Assembly: GCA_951813535.1 (NCBI GenBank)
Contig: OX638345.1
Coordinates: 695,029 to 759,028, forward strand
DNA length: 64,000 bases
Direction of reading: 5' to 3'
Origin: an uncultured Dehalococcoidia bacterium
GTDB lineage: Bacteria; Chloroflexota; Dehalococcoidia; Lucifugimonadales; UBA3495
The position numbers were made by a program, and so were the translations under genes. Below, piece by piece: positions 43,540 through 52,448 of the stretch; position 1 is the stretch's first letter; every line of letters begins with the position of its first letter. A model generated the notes under the pieces. It saw only the letters and a program-made list of their open reading frames with translations, had not been told where the DNA came from and did no database searches.

Positions 43540-44085
43540 ATGGTTGTTGCCAACGATCGCCTGGCCATGCTCCTGCTGAAGCAGGATGTTGAGGCGTTCC
43601 TCTACCATGAGGCCAACCTGCTGGACGACCGCCGGTACGAGGAGTGGCTGGACCTGCTCACGGATGACGTCCGGTACTGGGTGCCCATGCGCCGCAACGT
43701 CAAGTTCGGCGAGTTGGAGCGCGAGTTCACCCGCGAGGGCCAGGACATCAACTGGTTCGACGAGGGCAAAACCACGCTGACCCAGCGGGTCCGGCAGATC
43801 CTCACCGGCGTCCATTGGGCCGAGGAACCGCTGTCGCGCCTCTCCCACCTGGTGACCAACGTGGAGATTACGGAGGCGACGCCCAGTGCTGCCGACGCCG
43901 AGGAGGTGTCCCTGCGCTGCCGGTTCATCATCTACCGCAACCGCGTCGCCACCGAGACCGACATCCTGGTGGGCCGCCGGGAGGACAGGCTGCGTCGGGT
44001 CGACGGAGGGTGGCGTATCTCCCAGCGGCAGGTCTTCCTCGACCAGAACGTACTCCTCGCCAAGAACCTGACTTTCTTCTTCTGA
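43540..44085 (+). CDS. Ring-hydroxylating dioxygenase, beta subunit
   Basis: The 181-residue product has the NTF2-like fold of dioxygenase small subunits (FLYHEANLLDDRRYEEWLDLLTDDVRYWVPMRRN at residues about 20-55, RRVDGGWRISQRQVFLDQ near the end). GGAG at 43531-43534 fits an ATG at 43540, though an ATG at 43510 is in frame. It pairs with the alpha subunit, separated by the hairpin at 43423. A NT-HEPN fusion follows. Confidence 0.9.
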   Translation: MVVANDRLAMLLLKQDVEAFLYHEANLLDDRRYEEWLDLLTDDVRYWVPMRRNVKFGELEREFTREGQDINWFDEGKTTLTQRVRQILTGVHWAEEPLSRLSHLVTNVEITEATPSAADAEEVSLRCRFIIYRNRVATETDILVGRREDRLRRVDGGWRISQRQVFLDQNVLLAKNLTFFF

Positions 44086-44121
44086 TCCCCCTGCATTTCC
44101 TCGATCGGCGAGAGTCTCGGA

Positions 44122-44949
44122 ATGACGCTCAAGACGCAAACCGATGCGCCCGGCGGCAGCACGCCGGCAACGGTATGGGTCCCTGACCCCGACGCGATGA
44201 TCGTGACGCGGGCGGTATTTGACCAGGTCCAACCGGTTCAGGCAATCCTGTTCGGTTCCCGGGCCCGCGGCACGCATCAGTCCGACTCCGACATCGACAT
44301 CGCCATCATCACGGCGGAACCGGTACCGGAAGATCGCCGTCTGGAGATCGACGCGATGGCCCGAAGCGCTGCAAAGTCGCTGCATCCCGATTCTCCCGGG
44401 GCGGATATGTCGTTCCTGACCGTGACCGAACTGCTCGAGGGGAGGGTCAAGAAAAATACGCTGGCCAACTCCATAGCGAAGGAAGGAAAGCCGATTATGG
44501 ATGGCGGTACGACGGGCTGTGACCCCGAGCAGGAAGAAGCCGTCAACTGGGACGACGTTGATGCCAGAGCAACCAGCGCGCAGGAAGCGGTAAAGGGCCT
44601 TGAAATCCTGGTGAGGGATGACGAGGCGCCGCGGTCGCTCGTCGGTTATGCCGCGCAGCAGGCGCTGGAGCACGCCTACAAGGCCCTCATCGCAGCGCAC
44701 GGCGAAACCTATCCGACTGGCGGACGAGACGGACACGACCTCCGTATACTGATAAGCCGCGTACAGGAAGTTATGGGGCAGGATTTCCCCGTTCCCGGCG
44801 TCAATTGGCAAGGCCTTACCGAGTATGCCGGAGTAGGACGGTATCAGGATGACCAACCGCCTTTGGGTGACCGGCAAAGGCTGTCCCACGAAATATCCGC
44901 CGCCGTGGCCGAGATAATTGGTCACATCCCCCAGCGCGATCAACCATGA
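44122..44949 (+). CDS. Nucleotidyltransferase-HEPN fusion protein
   Basis: The 275-residue product joins two domains that normally form a MntA-HepT type toxin-antitoxin pair. The N-terminal nucleotidyltransferase has FGSRARG (residues 44-50) and DSDIDIA with Asp57 and Asp59, the metal-binding pair. The C-terminal part from about 130 is HEPN-like (AAQQALEHAYKALIAAHGETYPTGGRDGHDLRILI). A single-chain version could be self-inhibited or repurposed. No clear R-x4-6-H active motif was seen in the HEPN part. Confidence 0.75.
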   Translation: MTLKTQTDAPGGSTPATVWVPDPDAMIVTRAVFDQVQPVQAILFGSRARGTHQSDSDIDIAIITAEPVPEDRRLEIDAMARSAAKSLHPDSPGADMSFLTVTELLEGRVKKNTLANSIAKEGKPIMDGGTTGCDPEQEEAVNWDDVDARATSAQEAVKGLEILVRDDEAPRSLVGYAAQQALEHAYKALIAAHGETYPTGGRDGHDLRILISRVQEVMGQDFPVPGVNWQGLTEYAGVGRYQDDQPPLGDRQRLSHEISAAVAEIIGHIPQRDQP

Positions 44950-44968
44950 AGGATCAGGACGCAGAACC

Positions 44969-45172
44969 ATGGCAGACATAGTCAACCTGTTTGAAGTTGA
45001 GCCGGGCCAGAAGGTGGGACTCTACAGCGGAGCCACCGCCGAGGTGGTCTCCAACCCCCGCGACGGCGTGTGGCTGTTCGTGCGCTACCTGACCAGTCCC
45101 GACGACCCCGACCAGGTGGGCGAGGAGGATATGGTCTTCGCCCAGGACGTGCTGGAACTGGTATCCGACTAG
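44969..45172 (+). CDS. Small hypothetical protein, 67 residues
   Basis: The product starts MADIVNLFEVEPGQKVGLYSG and looks like a small beta-barrel, SH3-like (VWLFVRYLTSP, VFAQDVLELV). It is acidic. The ATG at 44969 is closest to the NT-HEPN stop. No family is recognised. It sits in a rightward run of short genes. Confidence 0.55.
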   Translation: MADIVNLFEVEPGQKVGLYSGATAEVVSNPRDGVWLFVRYLTSPDDPDQVGEEDMVFAQDVLELVSD

Positions 45173-45177
45173 CGGCC

Positions 45178-45405
45178 ATGACGACCACGAACACCGCGGG
45201 CGCCGGCTTGACGGTCCCCGATGCTGACGAAATCCTGGCCGCGCTCCGGGCCGGCTACCGGTCAATCGACGAGGGCTACGGGTTCTACCCGGGCTTCGAC
45301 GGTTGGCTGACTTCTCTCGGATACCAGCGGCGGGATGACATACCGTGCACCTGTCCCGACCGCGGCTACCGGGGACACCTGCCGGAGTGCCGCTTCGTGC
45401 GGTGA
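45178..45405 (+). CDS. Small hypothetical protein with Cys pair, 75 residues
   Basis: The product ends PCTCPDRGYRGHLPECRFVR, a compact three-Cys cluster with a His that could bind zinc. The N-terminal half (DEILAALRAGYRSIDEGYGFYPG) is helical. It starts five bases after the previous stop. No family is recognised. Confidence 0.5.
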   Translation: MTTTNTAGAGLTVPDADEILAALRAGYRSIDEGYGFYPGFDGWLTSLGYQRRDDIPCTCPDRGYRGHLPECRFVR

Positions 45406-45487
45406 CTGCGGGCCGCGTCTGGCGGGCCGAGGCAATCAAAAATATCAAGCGCGCCAACGGCGCGAATTTCGTTTGTGGAGTATGAAT

Positions 45488-46297
45488 ATGTCTCAGCAGA
45501 TGGTTGACCTGATGGAAGCGGTGTGGAAGTCCATAGACGGGCTTTGCAGCGGCCTGACCCAGGAACAGTGGTCGCTCCCCACCGAGTGTCCCGGCTGGTC
45601 GGTGCAGGACCAGGTCTCGCACCTGGTGGGCAGCGAGTGCCGCCTGCTGGGCCGACCCGCCCCGGCGCACGAACCTGCAGACACCTCCCACGTGCGCAAC
45701 GAGGTCGGACAGGGCAACGAGGTGCTGGTGGACTACCGCCGCCAGTTCAGCGGCGCCGACGTGCTGGCCGAGTTCCGTGAGGTGACCGCCGAGCGGTTGG
45801 GTGTGCTGCGCGCCATGTCCGAGGCCGACTTCGCCGCCGACACACCCAACCCGCTGGGTAGCGGCCCTTACACCGATCTCCTCGCCATCCGCATCTACGA
45901 CGCCTGGGTCCACGAGCAGGACATGCGGCGCACCCTGGGCATCGCGGGCCACTTGTCCGGCCCGGTGGCCCAGCACGCCTACGGCCGCACCGAGGCGGCC
46001 ATGCCCTTCGTCGTCGGTCGCAAGGTCAGGCCCGACGACGGGGCGACCGTCGTGTTCGAGATCACCGGCGAAGCCGGCGGAAGCATCGCCCTGAACATGG
46101 ACGGCGGCCGCGCCCACCGCATGGATGCCGCTCCGGCCTCTCCCACCGTAAAGCTCACCATGGGCCTCGAGCCGTTCAACGCCCTGGGCACCGGTCGCTG
46201 GTCCGCCGAACACGCCCTGGGCACGGGCTCGGTGGCCATCGATGGCGACCGGGAGTTGGGGGAGCGTATCGTTGGCGAGATGAACTTTATGATCTGA
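45488..46297 (+). CDS. Maleylpyruvate isomerase-like (TIGR03083) protein
   Basis: The 269-residue product has the DinB/MDMPI N-terminal domain (TECPGWSVQDQVSHLVGSE near residues 34-52, YDAWVHEQDMRR near 140-151, the last with the His that binds metal) and a C-terminal SCP2-like or MDMPI_C domain. Related proteins act in thiol-dependent (mycothiol) reactions, although this fold is wide. GGAG eight bases upstream supports ATG 45488. An IS1380-type element follows. Confidence 0.82.
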   Translation: MSQQMVDLMEAVWKSIDGLCSGLTQEQWSLPTECPGWSVQDQVSHLVGSECRLLGRPAPAHEPADTSHVRNEVGQGNEVLVDYRRQFSGADVLAEFREVTAERLGVLRAMSEADFAADTPNPLGSGPYTDLLAIRIYDAWVHEQDMRRTLGIAGHLSGPVAQHAYGRTEAAMPFVVGRKVRPDDGATVVFEITGEAGGSIALNMDGGRAHRMDAAPASPTVKLTMGLEPFNALGTGRWSAEHALGTGSVAIDGDRELGERIVGEMNFMI

Positions 46298-46383
46298 TGG
46301 CAGCGGATGCTGGCATCATCCCAAAGCGAGGTGACATTATGGCGACTGCTTTGCTGACTCGCGCGGACGAATCCCTTATCCCC

Positions 46384-48077
46384 AATCCACCGAAGGGATG
46401 AGTGTGGCGTCGTGGTGAAGGGATGAGAAAGTGCTCCCGCGCTTCGGGGATAATGGTTTCTGAAACACGAAACCAGCCCGAAACGAGGAGCACCCAACGG
46501 ATGCTATCACGCAACGACCCCGACCGCATCAAAATCGCCTTCGATGACCACCGCCTGGTGGCTGATGCTGGGCTGATCCTGCCGGTCACGCTGGCCCATC
46601 ATCTGGGACTGGGCGAGTTGGTGGACCGCCATGTTGACCTGGGAGATGCGCCGGGTCGGGCTAATGCGGGAGACAAGCTGCTGACCCTGGTGGCGTCGGC
46701 GCTGGCTGGTGGAGACTGCATCGACGATGCCGACGGGTTGCGCGCTGGTGGAACCGAGCGGGTACTGGGCTGTACTGTGAAGGCGCCATCCACGCTGGGT
46801 ACGTTCCTGCGCAGCTTCCGTTGGGGCCACGTGCGTCAGTTGGATCGGGTGGGCCGTGAGTTTCTGGCCCGAGCCTGGGCCGCTGGGGCCGGACCGGGTG
46901 ATGATCCGCTGACCATCGACCTGGACTCCACAGTCTGCGAGACCTACTGGCTGGCCAAGGAGGGCGCACAGCGCCACAACTACGCCGGTCAGCGGGGCTA
47001 TCACCCGCTGTTGGCCGTGGCCGCTGGCACCGGCGACATGCTGATGGCCCGCCTGCGCAAGGGGGACGGGCCAACACGGCTCGGGGCGCCGCCCACTTCC
47101 TGCGGGAGACGGTGAGCCGCGTGCGCTACGCTGGAGCCACCGGTCAACTCACCGTGCGGGCTGACAGCGGCTTCTACAATCATGACATCGTCGCCGTCTG
47201 CCGGAAGATGAAGGTCCGCTTCTCCATCACCATCCGACAGCACCAGAGCGTGCGCAACATCATTGAGGCTATTCCCGAGGCCGACTGGACGCCCATCCCG
47301 TACTGGATGGAGGGCGCCGCCGATGTGGCAGAGACAACTTATACCCCCTTCCAGAGTGAGCCCGACGCCGTTCCGGTACGGCTCATCGTCCGCCGGGTCA
47401 AGCCCACGCCCGGCTCACAGTTGGCCCTTTTCGCCAACTACAGCTATCACGCCTTCATCACCGATAGAGACGGTGATACGCTGGACCTCGAGGCCGACCA
47501 TCGCCGCCATGCCGAGATCGAGAACGCCATCCGCGACCTGCAGTACAGCGTGGGGCTCAACCATCTCCCCTCGGGACGCTTTCCCGCCAACGGTGCCTGG
47601 CTGGCCGTGCAGGTCATCGCCCATATCCTGGCTCGTTGGACAACGCGCATCGGTCTGGGCAAACCGGTAGCAACCACCAAGACCCTCCGGCGACGCTTCT
47701 TCTCCCTGGCCGGACGGCTCACTCGCTCGGCCCGCCGCCTCGCCCTGCCTCTGCCCCAGGGCTGGTCCTGGCAAAACCAGTTTTTAGCCGCGCTCTCGCC
47801 AAACTACGCGCCCTGCCCCCCTTCCTGATCGCACCGACGGTGTCTGACTGTCCGCGAGCCTGCCCCACCCCCCGCCAGGCTGGCCGTCCCGTGTCTCCTG
47901 CTGCAATCTGGCCGCCGATCTCGCCTGCCGCCGGCGCTGCGCGCCGTCAGAGATCGCCTTCGCGGGGCTGACACACTCAGCGCCCGTCCCAATCCGTCGG
48001 GGTCAAAGACTTACCGGCTCTTCCCCTCACTTTTCATGCCTCGTCTGATCAGCCCTACCACATCCCTTCGGTGGATT
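46384..48077 (+). mobile_element. IS1380-family insertion sequence
   Basis: The element is about 1.69 kb. Inverted repeats AATCCACCGAAGGGATG (17 bases) lie at 46384-46400 and, as the complement, 48061-48077. No target duplication is evident at these ends, so the true ends may extend a few bases or the duplication has decayed. It carries one frameshifted transposase. Confidence 0.75.
46501..47828 (+). pseudogene. IS1380-family transposase, frameshifted
   Basis: Two frames together encode the DDE transposase. The first (to about 47073) has DAGLILPVTLAHHLGLGELV and DLDSTVCETYW with the first Asp. The second (to 47828) has VRADSGFYNHD with the second Asp and RHAEIENAIRDLQYSVG with the Glu. They meet at a five-G run near 47070: adding one G there would restore RKGGRANTARGAAHFL. 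The defect may be a mutation, a sequencing error in a homopolymer or a programmed shift. Confidence 0.78.
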
Positions 48078-48315
48078 CGAGCTTAGCTGAGTACTAGTCA
48101 ACGACCCTTTTTTGTTGGAAACTGACATCGGAACCTGGTCAGATAGCGGTTGGCGTCGCTATTTCGCACACCAGCCCTTAGACCATTGGGAAACATCCAC
48201 GGTATGCGTAGCGGAGGCCCGGTACCCTGAGCAGATCGTTGGTCAGTGCCGCGTTACTTGAGCCCTAACCGTCTGAGACCATCTGCAATGGATCAGATAA
48301 GCTGTGAGGATCTTG
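48078..48315. other. Intergenic, AT-richer DNA
   Basis: About 240 bases between the IS1380-type element and the RCC1-like gene. It is lower in GC than typical host genes. No gene, hairpin or promoter stands out. Confidence 0.35.
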
Positions 48316-50154
48316 ATGCCGTTTTTGATGCGCATATCAACTTTTGTTACGACACTTGCGCTCGCGTTTATTTTTTTCGCCTGCGGCTCCCAAGAGCAAA
48401 CACCTCCTCCGTCAAACCAATTTGCGCCGGCGACAGGACCGCAGGGCAGTGTAACCGTTGTTCAGGAAACGGCGAAACCGGACGAGGCGGGGCGCGGGAC
48501 CCAGGTTGAGGTTCCCGACAACATTCACAGCAAGGACGTTGACAGTAGTGGCCCACGTTTCACTTCAGTTGATGCAGGGGTAAATCACACTTGTGGGGTG
48601 AAGATTGACGGCTCAATCTCCTGTTGGGGCGCCAACGAGTATGATCAGGCCCGGCCCCCGCGCGGTACTTTTGTTTCTGTCACCGCCGGGGCGACTCATA
48701 CTTGCGCTGTGTCAACAGACGGCTCCACAAGTTGTTGGGGAAGCGATTATTGGGGACAATCCAGCCCACCAAAAGGTACGTTTGAGATGGTCAGCGCCGG
48801 GTGGAAGCATTCGTGTGGAGTAACGGACACCAAGCAAGTCGTTTGTTGGGGCAACAACGAACATGGCCAATCAGAATCACCTGCAGGTCATTTTGCTTCC
48901 GTCAGCGCCAGCAACCTTGGAACTTGCGGTATAAAGGTTGACGATTCGATCGTTTGCTGGGGGTCCGTAGTTGGGACATCAGAACCCCCGCAGGGTACGT
49001 TCTCTTCCGTGAGCGTTGGTAGCGATTATACCTGCGGAGTGAAGACTGACCGCTCGATCATTTGTTGGGGAATTGGTACGGGTTCGACGATACATGACGC
49101 TTGGGGCGTAACTTCGCCCCGAGGCACTTTCTACACTGCCACTTCCGGTTATTCAGATGGATGCGGCGTAACGGTTTCAAAGACGATCGTTTGTTGGGGC
49201 CCCGAAATTGGAGGCAAAGGTCCACCATCCGGTGGCGACTTCACTTCGATTAGCGCAGGTGTCCACTACGCGTGCGCGGTTAAGTACGGTGGGCACGTTA
49301 TCTGTTGGGGGCTGGATGAAGTCGGTCAAGCAACGCCGCCACGGGGAGGCTTCATTTCGGTTAGCACCGAACGGAACTACACCTGCGGGGTAAGGCACCA
49401 ATACCCTCTTTACTGTTGGGGGCACAGAATGTTCGGTTCACCAGCAGGGCCGTCTGCAGCTCGACCACCGACAGATATTTTTCTCTCTGCAAGCGCCGGA
49501 GGCAACCACGCGTGTGGATTGTCAACGGGTGGTTCGGTCACCTGCTGGGGCAGCGACAAATATGGCCAAGCCACGCCGCCAATTTACGAGTTTACATCCG
49601 TAGACTCAGGACAATCCTACACATGTGGGGTCACAGCCAGTGGCGAGGTCGCCTGTTGGGGACGGGGCCTCGACGAGGGCACTGCAACGCCGGTTGGTTC
49701 TTTCACTTTCGTGAGCGCTGGTTTGGCCCACAGTTGCGGAGTCAAAAGTGATGACTCAGTCGTCTGTTGGGGTGACAACACGGATGGCCAGGCACCTATT
49801 GTCCCAGGAGCCTTTGCCACTGTCGATGCAGGGTGGGATCACACGTGCGGAGTGACGAGGGAAGGTTGGGTGGCTTGCTGGGGGAACAACCGCGATGGTA
49901 AAGCAGCACCCCCGAGGGGTACATTCACTTCTGTCAGCTCTGGAGTCGATCACACTTGCGCTGTAGACGTTGGCGGTTTAGTCATCTGTTGGGGAGACGA
50001 CAGATACGGGCAATCCACACCTCCCGAAGGTACTTTCGCTTCGGTGAGTGCTGGGACATCCCATACTTGCGCGGTGACCAACGGTGGCTCGCTCATCTGC
50101 TGGGGGGAGTATGCGCATAACCTGACCTCCCCAATCGGCACAAAAACACGTTAG
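48316..50154 (+). CDS. RCC1-like repeat lipoprotein
   Basis: The 612-residue product has a lipoprotein signal with lipobox FFAC and about 14 repeats of 38-42 residues, each of the form F(T/A)SVSAGxxHTCGV...GSVxCWG. This is the RCC1/BNR-like propeller pattern, likely two seven-bladed propellers. Each repeat has two Cys, one in HTCG and one in CWG, so it may be heavily disulfide-bonded or metal-binding. GAGGA before the ATG at 48316 supports the start over a GTG at 48304. GC is visibly lower than its neighbours and IS elements flank it, so transfer is likely. Confidence 0.8.
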   Translation: MPFLMRISTFVTTLALAFIFFACGSQEQTPPPSNQFAPATGPQGSVTVVQETAKPDEAGRGTQVEVPDNIHSKDVDSSGPRFTSVDAGVNHTCGVKIDGSISCWGANEYDQARPPRGTFVSVTAGATHTCAVSTDGSTSCWGSDYWGQSSPPKGTFEMVSAGWKHSCGVTDTKQVVCWGNNEHGQSESPAGHFASVSASNLGTCGIKVDDSIVCWGSVVGTSEPPQGTFSSVSVGSDYTCGVKTDRSIICWGIGTGSTIHDAWGVTSPRGTFYTATSGYSDGCGVTVSKTIVCWGPEIGGKGPPSGGDFTSISAGVHYACAVKYGGHVICWGLDEVGQATPPRGGFISVSTERNYTCGVRHQYPLYCWGHRMFGSPAGPSAARPPTDIFLSASAGGNHACGLSTGGSVTCWGSDKYGQATPPIYEFTSVDSGQSYTCGVTASGEVACWGRGLDEGTATPVGSFTFVSAGLAHSCGVKSDDSVVCWGDNTDGQAPIVPGAFATVDAGWDHTCGVTREGWVACWGNNRDGKAAPPRGTFTSVSSGVDHTCAVDVGGLVICWGDDRYGQSTPPEGTFASVSAGTSHTCAVTNGGSLICWGEYAHNLTSPIGTKTR

Positions 50155-50486
50155 GTAATAATCCAGAGCCTATGACCTCGCGCTAGAAAAGATGGCAGAC
50201 TTTGCGGCGAAGTCTGGTGTTTTTGTGCCTGATGCTGAACCTGACAACCGCGGTAAGCGTGGTTCTGGGTCGGATCGGACTTAGTATTACAGTCGCGCTT
50301 ACGTTTGGTAGGGTAGGCCCATGATTACTGGTGAGAGCGGAGGGGTTGGAAATGGGTCAGACATTACTGGAGGGAGAGGACGCTTTGGAGGAAGTTCAGG
50401 GCTGGGAAGCCGGGCTCCAAGCGTTGCACGGGCGTATCGCGCCGCGTTTTAGCCGCAGTGAGTCTCGTCAGCGGGTTTTGGCGTAC

Positions 50487-50509
50487 CCCTGCTTTCACAG
50501 GGGCAGGCT
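50487..50509 (+). repeat. 23-nt hairpin insertion, copy 1
   Basis: The inserted sequence begins CCCTGCTTTCACAGGGG and ends CAGGCT. With the preceding C it forms a stem CCCCTG/CAGGGG with loop CTTTCA. It separates TAC from CTG-GAA in the transposase frame. Removal restores the ORF. Confidence 0.85.
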
Positions 50510-50644
50510 CTGGAAGGATTGCTGGGGTCGGTGGAGCGCAAGAACGGGTGGCAGTTGGCCGAATATGCTGGGGACGCCACCCCCGATGGGGTGCAACGGT
50601 TGCTGGCGGTGTACCAGTGGGACGCGGACCAGGTGCGGGACGAC

Positions 50645-50667
50645 CCCCGTTTTCACGGGGGCAGGCT
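50645..50667 (+). repeat. 23-nt hairpin insertion, copy 2
   Basis: It begins CCCCGTTTTCACGGGGG and ends CAGGCT. The stem is CCCCCG/CGGGGG, a compensatory change from copy 1, with loop TTTTCA. It separates GAC from CTG-CAA in the same gene, and removal restores the ORF. Confidence 0.85.
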
Positions 50668-51633
50668 CTGCAAGGGTACGTGGTGGAGCATCTGGGTGAT
50701 CCTGGCGGGGTGCTGGTGGTGGATGAGACGGGGTTTCTGAAGCAAGGCAAAAAGTCGGTGGGGGTAAAGCGACAGTACAGCGGCACGGCGGGGAAGGTGG
50801 AGAACTGTCAGATCGGAGTGTTCCTGGCCTATGGCAGCCGTCGCGGCGCGGCCTTCTTGGACCGGGAGCTCTACCTGCCCCAGGAGTGGGCGGCGGATGG
50901 GGAGCGGCGGCGGGAAGCCGGTGTGCCGGAAGGGGTGGCCTTCCGCACCAAGGGGCAACTGGCCCAAGGGATGATCGCTCGGGCGGTGGCGGCTGGCGTG
51001 CCCTTTGCCTGGGTAACTGGGGATACGGTGTACGGCAATGCGATTGGTCAAAGATCGTGCTCGACTGCGGCGGTGGCTGGAGGAGGAAGGTCTAGCCTAC
51101 GTGCTGGCAGTGAAGAGCAATGAGCCGCTGTGGGCCGACACGGCGAATGGCTCGAGGCAGGTGGGGGCGCGTGAACTGGCCCAGCAGATACCCGATGACG
51201 AGTGGCGGCGCCTCAGCGCTGGGGGAGGGAGCAAAGGACCGCGCTGCTACGATTGGGGCCGGTTGCCGATCCGGCCCGGGTCGGAGCCGGGTCGGGGGCA
51301 TTGGTTGCTGGTGCGTGCTTGGTCAAGGGCTCGGGCGTCGCCGACCCGGATGATCTGGCCTGCTACGCCTGTTTTGGTACGGGAGACGTATCGCTGGCGG
51401 AGCTGGCGCTCGTGGCCGGCGCTCGGTGGATCATCGAAGACGCCTTCAAGGAGGCCAAACAGGAGGTGGGGCTGGACGAGTACCAGGTGCGCCTGTGGGT
51501 CGGCTGGTACCGGCACATCACCTTGGCGATGCTGGCCCATGCCTTTCTGGCGGTAATCCGGTCCTACGCCGCCGGTGGCGATGGTAAAAGGGGGGATGTC
51601 CCGCGTCAACTAATCTTGCCGAAAATGCGTCCA

Positions 51634-52448
51634 CTATTTTTGCCGGTTCACCTCCTCGGCCGCGGCAGTCTCGCCGCGTTGCTGTGCTGCGTCAGTCCGG
51701 TAGCTGGGGACGTCAAACTCCAGGATGACGGCGTGGTGCACCACCCGGTCGATGGCCGCGGCGGTGGCCATGGGGTTGGCGAAGATGCGCTCCCACTCCG
51801 AGAAGACCAGGTTGGACGTGATGCCCAGCGACCGGCGTTCGTAGCGTTCGGCGATCAGAGTGAAGAGGACCTCGGACTCCTCGTTGGCCTGGGGCAGGTA
51901 GCCGAGATCGTCCAGGAGCAGGAAGTCGAAGTTGTCCAGCTTGCGCAGTTGTCTGGGCAGGTCGAAGTCGCGCTTGGCGGCCAGCAGGCCCCCTGCTTCC
52001 GCAGGGGCAGGCTCTGCACCAGGCGGTAGGCTGGTGCGAAGAGGACGGAGCGGCCGGCTTCCACCAGGCGGTGTCCCAGAGCGCAGAGCGCGTGGGTCTT
52101 GCCGGTGCCGGGGAGCCCGAAGGCCAGCACGTTGACGCCGTGTTCCACGAAGCTGCCCTGGGCCAGATGGTCCAGCTGCTGCCTGAGAGCCAGGGGCATC
52201 CGGTGATGCTCGAAAGTCTCCCAGGTCTTGCCCGAGGGCAGCTTTGATGCCTGACGCAGCCGGTTGATGCGCCGGTGGCGGCGATCCTCAGCCTCCTGCT
52301 CCAGCACCTCCAGGAAGGTGGACCGGGCGTCGCCGTGGCCGGCCGCGGTGAAACGGGCCACCGACCGGGCGCCCATGGTGGGCAGCTTGAATTCGCGGCA
52401 GAGCTGGCCGATGCGCTCCTGGATGACCCTGGTGTCGGTGGCCATCAT
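51634..52448 (-). pseudogene. istB: IS21-family helper ATPase, broken by a hairpin insertion
   Basis: This AAA+ helper has Walker A GLPGTGKTH. The reading frame is broken at 51991-52013, where the 23-nt hairpin splits YRLVQ from GLLAAK. Without those 23 bases the region 51634-52448 is 792 bases, a complete 263-residue IstB ending AAEEVNRQK. The start overlaps the istA stop (ATGA). Confidence 0.82.
51991..52013 (+). repeat. 23-nt hairpin insertion, copy 3
   Basis: It begins CCCTGCTTCCGCAGGGG and ends CAGGCT. The stem is CCCCTG/CAGGGG with loop CTTCCG. It lies on the plus strand, antisense to istB, and precedes CTG-CA as in copies 1 and 2. Removal restores istB. Confidence 0.85.

Larger units (their letters stand above)
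50352..51596 (+). pseudogene. IS701-family transposase, 5' part, interrupted
   Basis: The frame changes four times. Two changes are exactly at the 23-nt hairpins (50487-50509 and 50645-50667); removing them restores [15 protein letters not shown] and [14 protein letters not shown]. Two further compensating shifts lie near 51045 and 51310. Catalytic regions are [13 protein letters not shown] with Asp, AWVTGDTVYGN with Asp and [12 protein letters not shown] with Glu. The 3' part continues at 54038. Removing hairpins and the nested IS leaves 1395 bases, a multiple of three. Confidence 0.8.

Noticed and set aside
50487..50667. Short hairpins as self-splicing introns or as recoding signals that keep the frame
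   Set aside because: At 23 nt they are far too short for known introns, and their length is not a multiple of three. Loss of function is the simpler reading until reads or RNA show removal.
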